Of a stretch of DNA of 64,000 nt, positions 35,039-46,650 are shown piece after piece (position 1 is the stretch's first letter; each line of letters starts with the position of its first letter). The notes below the pieces were generated by a model. The model was not told where the DNA came from and searched no databases. It saw only the letters and a program-made list of their open reading frames with translations. Source of the DNA: Yinghuangia sp035454725. GTDB lineage: Bacteria > Actinomycetota > Actinomycetes > Streptomycetales > Streptomycetaceae. The translations under genes were made by a program, and so were the position numbers. The stretch is taken from positions 868,001 to 932,000 of the forward strand of contig NZ_JBPKBI010000001.1 in assembly GCF_051388935.1 (NCBI RefSeq), in the 5' to 3' direction.

Positions 35039-36496
35039 TCAGGACTGCCAGACGAGGGATTGGACCTCGCTGTAGGCGTGGAGGGCGTACGAGCCGCAGT
35101 CCCGGCCCACGCCGGACTTCTTGAAGCCGCCGAACGGCGCTTCCATATTGCGGCCGACGGTGTTGATGGCGACGCCGCCGGACCGGATCCGGCGTGCGAC
35201 GCGGAACGCCCGGTCGACGTCGCCGGTGAACACGTAGCTGTTGAGGCCGTAGTCGGAGTCGTTGGCGATGGCGACGCCCTGCTCGTCGTCGTCGAACGGG
35301 ATCACGGTGACGACCGGGCCGAAGAACTCCTCGCGGGCGATGGCCATGGCGTTCGTCGCCTCGGCGAACAGGGTGGGTGCGACGAAGAAACCCTTGTCGA
35401 TGTCCGGGCGTTCGCCACCCGTGACGAGCCTGGCGCCTTCGGACTTCCCGGCGGCGACGAGGTCTTCGACGCGTCCGCGCTGCACCGCCGAGATGACCGG
35501 GCCGACCACGACGCCGTCGTCCGCGGGGTTGCCGACCTTGAGGGACCCGGCGTACTGCTCCAGCCCCTCGACCAACTCCGCGTAGACGCCGCGCTGAACG
35601 ATCACGCGGGTCGGTGCCGTGCAGATCTGACCGGCGTAGAAGCTCCACACCGTCCCGATGCCGGCCACCGCGGCGGCGATGTCGGCGTCGTCGAACACCA
35701 CGCACGCGCCCTTGCCGCCGAGCTCCATCAACTGCCGCTTCATGTCGCGGCCCGCCGCCTCGGCGATCCTCCGCCCGACCGCCGTCGAACCGGTGAAGCT
35801 GACCATGTCGACGTGACGCGAGTCGACGGTCGCCTCGCCCACATCGGACGACGAGCCGGTGACGACATTGAGCACACCCGGCGGCAGCCCCGCCTCTTCG
35901 AGGGCCGCGGCCATCCGGTAGACCGCGAGCGGGTCCTGCGGCGCCGGCTTCACGACGCACGTGTTGCCCATCGCGAGGGCGGGCGCGACCTTGCCGGCAG
36001 TGTTCGCGAGCGGGTTGTTGTACGACGTGATGCAGGTGACCACACCCACCGGCTGCCGCACCTCCAGCGCGGAGAAGACACCGGCCCGACTGAGCGGCGT
36101 CTCTGGCGTGACCTGCGGGTTGACGGCGAATTCGGTGGGCTCCAGCGCGCCTCTCGCGTACCGCTTGAAACGCGAGTACGCCGTGCCGACGTGCATCATC
36201 ATCGCGGTCTGCGGCGTCGCGCCGGACTCCGCGGCGGCGAGCGCGGGCAGGTCACCGCCCTTGAACAGCAGGTCCGCCGCCTTGCCGAGGATCGCCGAAC
36301 GCTGCTCGGGAGCGGTCCGCGACCACGAGTCGAACGCCCGCGCGGCGGCCTCGGCCGCGGCGTACGCCTGTTCGACCGACGCCTCGGGCGCCAGACCCAC
36401 GACCTCCTCCGTCGCGGGATTGACGACCTCGTAGTGCCCCCGCCCCGGCTCGACCCACTCGCCGGCTATGAAGAGCTTCTGCGCCTCGCCACTCAT
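35039..36496 (-). CDS. NAD(P)-dependent aldehyde dehydrogenase
   Basis: 485 aa. The catalytic Glu is in MELGGKGA and the catalytic Cys in FYAGQICTAPTR. The cofactor loop is SFTGSTAVGRRI and the C-terminal EEFFGPV motif is intact. This is the broad ALDH superfamily, in the betaine/succinate-semialdehyde-like range; the aldehyde cannot be told. The ATG at 36496 gives a standard N-terminus (KLFIAGEWVEPG). It appears monocistronic and has no metabolic partner nearby. Confidence 0.94.
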   Translation of the reverse strand: MSGEAQKLFIAGEWVEPGRGHYEVVNPATEEVVGLAPEASVEQAYAAAEAAARAFDSWSRTAPEQRSAILGKAADLLFKGGDLPALAAAESGATPQTAMMMHVGTAYSRFKRYARGALEPTEFAVNPQVTPETPLSRAGVFSALEVRQPVGVVTCITSYNNPLANTAGKVAPALAMGNTCVVKPAPQDPLAVYRMAAALEEAGLPPGVLNVVTGSSSDVGEATVDSRHVDMVSFTGSTAVGRRIAEAAGRDMKRQLMELGGKGACVVFDDADIAAAVAGIGTVWSFYAGQICTAPTRVIVQRGVYAELVEGLEQYAGSLKVGNPADDGVVVGPVISAVQRGRVEDLVAAGKSEGARLVTGGERPDIDKGFFVAPTLFAEATNAMAIAREEFFGPVVTVIPFDDDEQGVAIANDSDYGLNSYVFTGDVDRAFRVARRIRSGGVAINTVGRNMEAPFGGFKKSGVGRDCGSYALHAYSEVQSLVWQS

Positions 36497-36694
36497 CTTC
36501 TGCGTCGTCTCCCTCGCCCGTGGGACGCGTGAACCGGGACGCTGCCATCCGCAATCCGACGCCCCGTCAGATTTCGCGGATCTCATTGGACCGGTTGCAC
36601 CCCACGCTGCCAAGGCCCACGACCGAATGAACCACCCCCAAACGCGAGTTGGCCGTCACAGCACCCACTGTGACGGCCGACCCGCCGGCCCACG

Positions 36695-37063
36695 TCAGCC
36701 TGCGGACGCGCTCTCGTCGATCCCCATCGGCGGCCCGCTCGCGCTGACCGCCGGGTCGAACCAGCCACGCAGAACGTCGAGATCCCTGCATTCACTCACT
36801 CGGCGCTCGTCGTCCGCCGAGAGTTCGAGACCCCGCAGCGCCATGCGGCGTAGCACGGACTCGGCCAAGCCCTCCAAGTACCCCTCGGCGTATCCGGCTC
36901 CCCAGTCCGTCGCCCGCCATCCCGGTCGGTCGGGGACCTTGCCCTCCAGAGCCAACCGGTGCGCAATCGAGCGGAGAGCTTGATAGTGCCTGCTGTTGCG
37001 TCCGCCGTCCATGTTGATCCGGCGAACGAGCGCGCGGTCCCGCTCGCTCTGGGCGTCAGACAC
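36695..37063 (-). CDS. Truncated paralogue of the Rpn-like nuclease (C-terminal part only)
   Basis: 122 aa. Its second half is closely similar to the C-terminus of the gene just upstream: both share RGLELSADD, a charged spacer and a DLD-hydrophobic motif ending in a WFD/WID helix. The PD-(D/E)XK nuclease part is absent. The GTG start overlaps the upstream stop by 8 nt. It looks like a tandem partial duplication, possibly a regulator or a decaying copy. The central GGRNSRHYQAL segment is unmatched. Confidence 0.6.
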   Translation of the reverse strand: MSDAQSERDRALVRRINMDGGRNSRHYQALRSIAHRLALEGKVPDRPGWRATDWGAGYAEGYLEGLAESVLRRMALRGLELSADDERRVSECRDLDVLRGWFDPAVSASGPPMGIDESASAG

Positions 37064-38018
37064 TTCGGCCGTGCTTGCCGGCAGCGGTTTCGGGCTCGGC
37101 GAAAAGCTCTCCCGCGCTGTTCACCGACACCGCGCGGTCGATCCAGCGGGCCAAAGTGTCGAGATCCTTGCAGTGGCGCACTCGGCGCTGGTCGTCCGCC
37201 GACAGCTCCAGGCCACGCATCGTCATGAGCCGAAGTACGAAGTCGGCCCTTTCCTCGGCCTTCCCTTCGGCCTTGCCCTCGGCCTTCCCTTCCGCCTTTC
37301 CGTCGGCCTTGCCCTCCAGGTACTTCTGCTCGGCGAGCGTGCCGCGTCCCGGAAAGTAGCTGCCGTTGCGCATCAGGTCCCTCCAGTATTCGCATGCCGG
37401 GGTGTTGTGCAGCCCGACTTCCAGGAACTCCGAGTAGTAGTCGATCGCTTCCCGGTCGGCCCGGCCCAGCGCCTGTGCCAGGGCGTCCAGTATGGCGGTG
37501 ATTTGACGAGATCGTCCGTGGGTGATGGCGGAGAAGGCGGCGAGAGCGAGGTCGGCTTCGGCTTCTTCCGGCTTGACGACGACGGGGACGTTCTCGGGCC
37601 CGAGTACGAGCGGAGTGAGCTTCAATGCTGTCCAGCCGCCGAAGCCGAATGCGAAGGGGCCGCTTGCCCATCTCGCGGTGGCCTGATCCTTGCAGAGGAC
37701 CAAAAGCAGCACCTCCTCTTCCCTGTATTTCGCCTGGAGGAACGCCTGGTAGTACGCCCAACTGCGTTCCTTGTCCTCGTCCCGGCGTCCCTGTGTTTCG
37801 ATCGCCAGCAGGAAACTGCGTCTCCCGTTGCAGGGTCGGAGACGCAGTACGCAGTCCACCCGACGCTCAAGCGGGCGAATCTCGGTGACGTCGGCGGACA
37901 GGACCTCGATGGACGCGCGTTCCGGGACGGTGACATCAAGGAGGCGGAACACCGAGGTCAGGAGCTCGGGGCGTTCGTGGAAGATCCGATGAGCCGCCTC
38001 GTGTTGCGATGTGACCAT
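37056..38018 (-). CDS. Rpn/YhgA-like PD-(D/E)XK nuclease-family protein
   Basis: 320 aa. The nuclease-like core has D55 in RRVDCVLRL and E74-T-Q76 in LLAIETQGRRD, a PD-(D/E)XK arrangement with Gln in place of Lys, as in Rpn proteins. Residues about 235-255 are a GKAEG repeat encoded by 12-bp units. The C-terminus contains RGLELSADD and a Trp-containing helix. These multi-copy actinobacterial genes are often labelled transposase-like; true activity is unproven. It is divergent from mfd. Confidence 0.72.
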   Translation of the reverse strand: MVTSQHEAAHRIFHERPELLTSVFRLLDVTVPERASIEVLSADVTEIRPLERRVDCVLRLRPCNGRRSFLLAIETQGRRDEDKERSWAYYQAFLQAKYREEEVLLLVLCKDQATARWASGPFAFGFGGWTALKLTPLVLGPENVPVVVKPEEAEADLALAAFSAITHGRSRQITAILDALAQALGRADREAIDYYSEFLEVGLHNTPACEYWRDLMRNGSYFPGRGTLAEQKYLEGKADGKAEGKAEGKAEGKAEERADFVLRLMTMRGLELSADDQRRVRHCKDLDTLARWIDRAVSVNSAGELFAEPETAAGKHGRSV

Positions 38019-38228
38019 GAAGGAAACCCTGAGTAATTCCACGATCACAGCATGCGAAACCCGTGCGAGATCACCCTTCCGTGTGGTTTGAAAGCGCTGC
38101 TCACGGCTCGCGGGGTGGAACGGCGATGTCAGTAAGCGGCGCGTACGCTGGAAGCGACCCCGGTCCTTCCCAGGCCGGGGCGTTCCGCGTTGGCCGCGCG
38201 CCGCCCGTCCGGAGGATTCGCGCAACTC

Positions 38229-41777
<3,549 letters not shown>

Positions 41778-42300
41778 CAGCCACCGCCTCGCGGACAGCC
41801 CCGGCGCGGTCGGCTTCGGCCGGCTCGCCGGGGCGAAGCGGCAGGCGCACGCGGCCGGGCGCCCCACGCCGGCGCGCGCACCTGTCTGCTCTGCCGTGCA
41901 CATCCGCGTCGGCCGCGCTTGCCGCGCGTGCGACACACGCGCTCGCGTACGTCAACACGTGCTCACTCCCGCGCCCGCCCAGGCCCGCCCACGCACTCGC
42001 CCGCCCACGCCCTCGCCCTCGCCCGGGCAGGCGCACGCCCGTGCCGGTCGAGGCCTGCTCATGCCCGCGCCTGCCCGGGCCCGGCCGCCGGGTCGACGCG
42101 CGCACCCGCGTTCGCGCACGCCATGCCTTGCCCAGGCCCGCGCACGCACGCACCCGTGCCTGCCGCTCCGCGCCCGCCCCGTCCGGCTCCGTGTTTGCCG
42201 TGCTCGCCGCTCACATTCGCCCTCGCCGTCCTCGACGCGCGGGACCGCGACCGAGCCGTTCGGCGTGAGCCGTACCGCCGTGCACACGAATCGAGGGAAA
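41778..42300 (+). other. C-rich, G-poor intergenic tract after mfd (possible Rho site)
   Basis: A stretch of about 520 bp with no credible gene. From about 41960 to 42220 the plus strand is dominated by CCCGC, CGCCC and CACGC words and is visibly richer in C than G. Long C-over-G RNA is the mark of Rho-utilisation sites, so mfd transcription may end here by Rho; no hairpin terminator is obvious. All frames through it are low-complexity Pro/Arg/Ala/His strings. Confidence 0.45.
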
Positions 42301-42311
42301 ACCCTTGCAGA

Positions 42312-42327
42312 AAAGTGATATCACTTT
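42312..42327. promoter_or_regulatory. Operator candidate of the SPFH operon, 16-bp perfect palindrome
   Basis: AAAGTGATATCACTTT is perfectly palindromic and AT-rich in a very GC-rich setting. It lies 39 bp before the SPFH start, between a -35-like TTGCAG (42305-42310) and a -10-like GCTAAC (42328-42333). A protein bound here would block the promoter. The second gene of the operon encodes a ribbon-helix-helix protein, a class that binds such sites. Confidence 0.72.
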
Positions 42328-42365
42328 GCTAACCTCGTGGTGTCAGGTCGACCCTTGGAGGAACC

Positions 42366-43298
42366 ATGGCCGATGCCGAGAACCCCCCTGCCGAGCCGCT
42401 TGTCGAGATGCCCGCCCCGCAGGTCCGTGAGCGTGTCGTGCACGGTGCCGGCGGGATCCCCGCCCTTGTGGTCGGCTTCGTGCTCCTGGCCGCGGCCGTC
42501 GCGATGTTCTTCCTGTCCGCGACGTTGCACGGCGGCGGGCGCGTGCTGCTGATCATCGCGGGGATCGTCGTCGTCCTCGGTGCGTTGTTCGGTCTGTTCG
42601 GGCTCACCACCATCGCGCCCGGGCAGGCGCGTGTCATCCAGCTCTTCGGCCACTACCAGGGCACCGTGCGGCACGAAGGGCTGCGCTGGGTCAACCCGCT
42701 CACCGACCGCACCAGGGTGTCCACGCGGATCCGCAACCTGGAGACGCAGACCGCGAAGGTCAACGACTTCGACGGCAACCCCATCGAGATCGCCGCCGTC
42801 GTCGTGTGGCAGGTGCAGGACACCGCGCAGGCGATGTTCGAGGTCGACGATTTCGAGGAGTTCGTCGCCATCCAGGCCGAGACGGCCGTCCGCCACATCG
42901 CCAACAGCTATCCGTACGACAACCACAACACCGACGGCCTCTCGCTCCGCGACAACGCCGACGAGATCACCGCGAAGCTCTCCGCCGAGATCGGTGTGCG
43001 GGTCGAGGCGGCAGGCGTCCGGGTCATCGAGTCGCGGATCACGCGCCTGGCGTACGCCCCCGAGATCGCGCAGGCCATGCTGCGCCGCCAGCAGGCCGGG
43101 GCCGTCGTCGCGGCCCGCACGCGGATCGTCGAGGGCGCGGTGGGCATGGTCGAGCTGGCGCTGCACCGGCTGGAGGAACAGCACATCGTCGACCTCGACG
43201 ACGAGCGCCGCGCGGCGATGGTGAGCAATCTGCTCGTCGTGCTGTGCAGCGAGCAGGCCACCCAGCCGGTGGTGAACTCGGGAAGTCTCTACCAGTGA
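42366..43298 (+). CDS. SPFH (band 7/stomatin-prohibitin-flotillin) membrane protein
   Basis: 310 aa. Two N-terminal membrane helices (about 31-52 and 58-80) are followed by the SPFH domain (about 85-240: PGQARVIQLFGHYQGTVRHEGLRWVNPL) and a helical tail with AQAMLRRQQAGAVVAAR. Such proteins scaffold membrane microdomains. GGAGG lies 5 nt before the ATG. A palindromic operator precedes it and an RHH gene follows 10 bp later. The length and two-helix N-terminus fit a streptomycete subfamily. Confidence 0.93.
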   Translation: MADAENPPAEPLVEMPAPQVRERVVHGAGGIPALVVGFVLLAAAVAMFFLSATLHGGGRVLLIIAGIVVVLGALFGLFGLTTIAPGQARVIQLFGHYQGTVRHEGLRWVNPLTDRTRVSTRIRNLETQTAKVNDFDGNPIEIAAVVVWQVQDTAQAMFEVDDFEEFVAIQAETAVRHIANSYPYDNHNTDGLSLRDNADEITAKLSAEIGVRVEAAGVRVIESRITRLAYAPEIAQAMLRRQQAGAVVAARTRIVEGAVGMVELALHRLEEQHIVDLDDERRAAMVSNLLVVLCSEQATQPVVNSGSLYQ

Positions 43299-43308
43299 CC
43301 GGACGCTC

Positions 43309-43662
43309 ATGACGGAGCGCAAGAAGATCCTGCTCCGGCTGGACCCCGCGGTGCACGACGCGGTGGCCCGCTGGGCGGCCGACGAACTGCGCAGCACCAA
43401 CTCGCAGATCGAGTTCCTCCTGCGGCGTGCGCTGGCCGACGCGGGCCGCATGCCGAGTAACGCGGGCCGTCCGGCGCGCCGGGGGCGACCACGCAAGCGC
43501 ACCGACGAGGAAGAACCGGACGCAAGCGTGGAAACGCACACCGAGGGGCCCGGCGAGCGTGCCGACGACGGGGAACGCGCCGGTGACGACGGCGCGGACA
43601 CCGACGGGCCTGGCGGGGGTGCCGACGACGAGGGACGCGCCGGTGGCGGCGGCGCGGACTAG
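43309..43662 (+). CDS. Ribbon-helix-helix (Arc-type) DNA-binding protein
   Basis: 117 aa. Residues 4-45 form a ribbon-helix-helix: KKILLRLDP supplies the strand, and DAVARWAADEL and NSQIEFLLRRAL are the helices. A basic linker (RRGRPRKR) is followed by an acidic/Gly tail encoded by two copies of a 60-bp repeat (43538-43597 and 43598-43657). It starts 10 bp after the SPFH gene and is the obvious candidate to bind the palindrome at 42312 and regulate the operon. Confidence 0.82.
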   Translation: MTERKKILLRLDPAVHDAVARWAADELRSTNSQIEFLLRRALADAGRMPSNAGRPARRGRPRKRTDEEEPDASVETHTEGPGERADDGERAGDDGADTDGPGGGADDEGRAGGGGAD

Positions 43663-43757
43663 CCGTGTCGGCGAACCCGCGTCGTGTCAGGCCGCGTTGC
43701 GCGGTGCCGGGCCGCCGGCTCGGTTTGACGACAGGACCCAACGAAGCGGAGGCGGCG

Positions 43758-44111
43758 ATGTCGCTGGAGACGCTGGTGGCGGGGGTGGCCGCGGTGCTCG
43801 CGGGCCTGGCGACGATGGCGGTGTCGACCCCCGGACGGTCCGACCGGCACGACCTGTCGGCCGCGCCGGATCCGACGAGCCGGGCGGACGCGCGGCGGAC
43901 CGGCGGGACCACCGACGAAGAGGCGCGTGAGGACACGCGGCCTGACCCGCCGGCCCACGGCGAAACGGAGGCGGACGATGATCGAGTTGAGCGAACTCTC
44001 CCTCGCACAACGGATGTTCCTGCTGGCCTACGATCCTGCCCGCACGCGTGTCGCGGGCCGCGACAAACTCGGGCTGGTGCTGAATGCCGCCGCGCTGCAA
44101 GGGCTTCTTGA
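43758..44111 (+). CDS. Small membrane protein overlapping the GPP34 gene
   Basis: 117 aa. An N-terminal membrane helix (LVAGVAAVLAGLATMAV, about 6-22) is followed by a charged, disordered region. GGAGG lies 5 nt before the ATG. The open frame continues 134 bp into the GPP34 gene in another frame, which is unusual. The true C-terminus may therefore be shorter in relatives, or a frameshift may have extended it. Only the first ~75 residues look protein-like. Function unknown. Confidence 0.5.
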   Translation: MSLETLVAGVAAVLAGLATMAVSTPGRSDRHDLSAAPDPTSRADARRTGGTTDEEAREDTRPDPPAHGETEADDDRVERTLPRTTDVPAGLRSCPHACRGPRQTRAGAECRRAARAS

Positions 44112-44628
44112 CGCGGGATTCCTCACCGACGACGACGGCAGGGCGGCTGCGGCCGGCGCGCGCGGAGCCGTCCCTGACGACCCGCTGGAGGCGGCGGTGT
44201 ACGCCCGGATCAACGAGTCCGGGCGGCGCCGTACGTGGCGGCACTGGGTGCGCAAGGCCGAACAGCGTGCGTTCGGAACGGTCCGCGACGAGCTCGCCCA
44301 CCGCCGCGTGCTGCGGCTCAGCCCGCAGCGCTTCCTCCTCGTCTTCCCCTACCAGAGCGTCACGCTGCGCCACCCCCGGCTGCGTACCGAGGCGGTGGGC
44401 GACGTGCGCGACGCCCTGCGGGTGACGCTCGTGCCGTCACGCGTGCCGAGAGAACACGCGGTGAGCGCGGTCTTCGCGCACGTGAGCGGCATGCGTACGG
44501 TGCTGTCGTGGCGCGAGCGGCGTGCGGCGAACGCGCGGGTTGCCGAACTCTCCGTGCTCGTGGGGCCGTTGCCGACGGCGCTGCGCAAGGCGATCCGCGA
44601 CAAGCAGTCGAGTCAGAGCGGGGTCTGA
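43978..44628 (+). CDS. GPP34 (Golgi phosphoprotein 3)-family protein
   Basis: 216 aa of the GPP34/GOLPH3 family: LAQRMFLLAYDP at the N-terminus, AAALQGLLDAGFL, and a helical core. Eukaryotic members bind PI4P on Golgi membranes; the actinobacterial ones are uncharacterised but likely bind anionic lipid. GGAGG lies about 7 nt before the ATG. It follows the SPFH, RHH and small membrane genes, so a membrane-organising role is plausible. Confidence 0.88.
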   Translation: MIELSELSLAQRMFLLAYDPARTRVAGRDKLGLVLNAAALQGLLDAGFLTDDDGRAAAAGARGAVPDDPLEAAVYARINESGRRRTWRHWVRKAEQRAFGTVRDELAHRRVLRLSPQRFLLVFPYQSVTLRHPRLRTEAVGDVRDALRVTLVPSRVPREHAVSAVFAHVSGMRTVLSWRERRAANARVAELSVLVGPLPTALRKAIRDKQSSQSGV

Positions 44629-44867
44629 CGTTCCGCGGACGGTGCCTCGCGGTGTCCGGCGACTGCGGGGCGAATGCGGACAGATCAGTCGCATCCGGTC
44701 GTGGAAGGTTTCGCAGATGAGCGCTGTTTGTCCGAAACCGATCGGTGACGTGCCGTGAACTTGGGAAAGTTCCGGGCGTCGCGGCGTGCCCGGCCGTATC
44801 TTTGATCGTTGGTCATGGGTCACACGCAATGCCGCCGTACCAGCGCCATCGAACCTTGGGAGTTCGT

Positions 44868-45476
44868 GTGAGTCGCACGTCGCGTTCCGTCCCCGCACTC
44901 GCCCTCGCCGCCGTTCTCGCGGGCTTCGTCCTCACCGGCTGCTCGGACGCCAAGTCCGGCGCCGCCGCGGTGGTCGACGGCGACCGCATCGAGATCTCCA
45001 CCCTCAACTCCCTGGTCGAGCAGGCCGCCGACGCCCGCGAAAGCGTCGGAGCGGAGCCGGTGCCGGGCGTCGAGGCGAGCCAGGAGGAACTGACGTCGGT
45101 GCTCACCGACAAGGTCCTCGACGAGGCCGCGCGCCGCGCCGGCGTGACGGTCACCGCCACGGAGATCGCCCAGGCCAAGCGCGACTGGGCGGCGGCGAAC
45201 CCGGGCACCGCGATCGAGACGCTGCTCGCGCGGCAGGGCGTCCCGGCGTCCCAGGTCGAGCACTTCGTGCGCCGCAGCGTGCTGATCGACAAGCTCATCA
45301 AGGCCGCCGGCCAGGACCCGCGGACCGAGGCCGGGCAGCAGAAGGTGGTCGAGATCTTCCGGACCACCGCGGAGAGCATGGACATCAACGTCAACCCGCG
45401 GTACGGCGTATGGGACCCCGCCGACGGCCTCGTCCCGACGACCTACGGCTGGCTCACGCCGAATCAGATCGCCTGA
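44868..45476 (+). CDS. SurA N-terminal-like lipoprotein (periplasmic chaperone/PPIase-like)
   Basis: 202 aa. The N-terminal signal ends in the lipobox LTGC (Cys near residue 24), so it is a lipoprotein on the outer face of the membrane. The rest resembles the SurA/PrsA N-terminal chaperone domain (DGDRIEISTLNSLVEQA, LTDKVLDEAARRAGVTVT, QVEHFVRRSVLIDKLI) without a parvulin domain. The GTG start at 44868 has GGGAG 5 nt upstream. It lies upstream of mazG, which I recall as the usual place in Streptomyces. Confidence 0.88.
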   Translation: MSRTSRSVPALALAAVLAGFVLTGCSDAKSGAAAVVDGDRIEISTLNSLVEQAADARESVGAEPVPGVEASQEELTSVLTDKVLDEAARRAGVTVTATEIAQAKRDWAAANPGTAIETLLARQGVPASQVEHFVRRSVLIDKLIKAAGQDPRTEAGQQKVVEIFRTTAESMDINVNPRYGVWDPADGLVPTTYGWLTPNQIA

Positions 45477-45496
45477 CCCGGCCTCGGACCGGCTCA

Positions 45497-45563
45497 CAGG
45501 ATCACGGGACGACCGCTGTCGTCAGCCGTCTCGTTTCCGCCCGTGATCCTGCCCGTGATCCTG
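45497..45563. repeat. Inverted repeat with a duplicated 3' arm before mazG
   Basis: CAGGATCACGGG (45497-45508) is complementary to CCCGTGATCCTG, which occurs twice in tandem (45540-45551 and 45552-45563). The 5' arm can pair with either copy, giving two alternative hairpins between the lipoprotein gene and mazG. It could be a terminator with a duplicated arm. Confidence 0.55.
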
Positions 45564-45594
45564 CCTGGCCCGGCTCAGCCTCTACCGTGATCCC

Positions 45595-46638
45595 GTGAGC
45601 GACCACGAGACCCACCAGGCCCCGCCCCGTCTGATCCTCCTCACCGGCACGCACCGGGTCGCCCCCGGCCTGCTGAGCTGGCCCGCCTGGCACGTGCTGC
45701 GCGAGACCGCGGCCGCCGGCGGCCAGGTACTCACCGGGGAGGCGAACCACCCGCAACTGCCGTACGTGCGCGAGGCGGGCGTCGATGTCACCGTCGTCGG
45801 CGCGACGCCCGCCCCCGCGCTCGCCCGGCGGCTGATCGCGGACGCGCGTACCGTCCCCGTGCTGTGGCTGGCCGGTTCCGACGGCGACCCCGAGCTCGGC
45901 GCCGCGCTCGCGCAGGCGGCCGCGGTCGGCGGCCCCGACGACCTGCCCGCGATCGAGGTCGTGCCCGGCTCGTGGGACCTCCCCGGCGCGCGCGTCCTCG
46001 ACCTCGTCGCGGTCATGGACCGCCTGCGGTCGCCGGGCGGGTGCCCGTGGGACGCCAAGCAGACGCACGAGTCGCTCGTGCGCTACCTGGTCGAGGAGGC
46101 GTACGAACTCGTCGACGCGATCGACTCCGGGGACCGCTCGCACCTGCGCGAGGAACTGGGCGACGTGCTGCTCCAAGTCGTCTTCCACGCCAGGGTCGCC
46201 GAGGAGGACCCCGACGACCCCTTCACGATCGACGACGTGGCGGGTGGCATCGTCGCCAAGCTCATGCACCGCCACCCGCACGTGTTCGGCGATGTCGTCG
46301 CCGAGACCGCCGAACACGTGGAACGCAACTGGGAGGAACTGAAGGCGACCGAGAAGGCCGAGCGCGAATCGGTCGTCGACGGCATCCCGCTCGGCCAGCC
46401 GGCCCTGTCGCTGGCCGGCAAGGTGCTGTCCCGGACCCGCCGTGCGGGTCTGGACGTTCCGGTCCCCGGGACGATCGCCGAACCGGAACGCGTCGACGCG
46501 GACACCATCGGCGCGCTCCTGCTCGCCGTCACCGAACTGGCCGGACGCCACGACATCGACGCCGAAACCGCCCTCCGCGCGGCGGCGCTGCGCCACCGCG
46601 CGGCGGTACGCGCCGCAGAGTCGGCGGCGCGCACCTGA
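45595..46638 (+). CDS. mazG: Nucleoside triphosphate pyrophosphohydrolase MazG
   Basis: 347 aa. The MazG domain (about 145-250) has the metal-binding motifs EEAYE and EELGD, which hydrolyse non-canonical or damaged NTPs. The N-terminal ~135 residues resemble the degenerate tetrapyrrole-methylase-like domain seen in actinobacterial MazG proteins, with no clear SAM motif. GTG start. It is convergent with the Imm49 gene (12 bp between stops), which marks the left border of the type VII island. Confidence 0.95.
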   Translation: MSDHETHQAPPRLILLTGTHRVAPGLLSWPAWHVLRETAAAGGQVLTGEANHPQLPYVREAGVDVTVVGATPAPALARRLIADARTVPVLWLAGSDGDPELGAALAQAAAVGGPDDLPAIEVVPGSWDLPGARVLDLVAVMDRLRSPGGCPWDAKQTHESLVRYLVEEAYELVDAIDSGDRSHLREELGDVLLQVVFHARVAEEDPDDPFTIDDVAGGIVAKLMHRHPHVFGDVVAETAEHVERNWEELKATEKAERESVVDGIPLGQPALSLAGKVLSRTRRAGLDVPVPGTIAEPERVDADTIGALLLAVTELAGRHDIDAETALRAAALRHRAAVRAAESAART

Positions 46639-46650
46639 CCCGCACAGGGC

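Noticed and set aside
37253..37318. 12-bp repeats considered as an intergenic satellite or CRISPR
   Set aside because: They lie within a coding frame, have no spacers and encode a regular KAEG linker.
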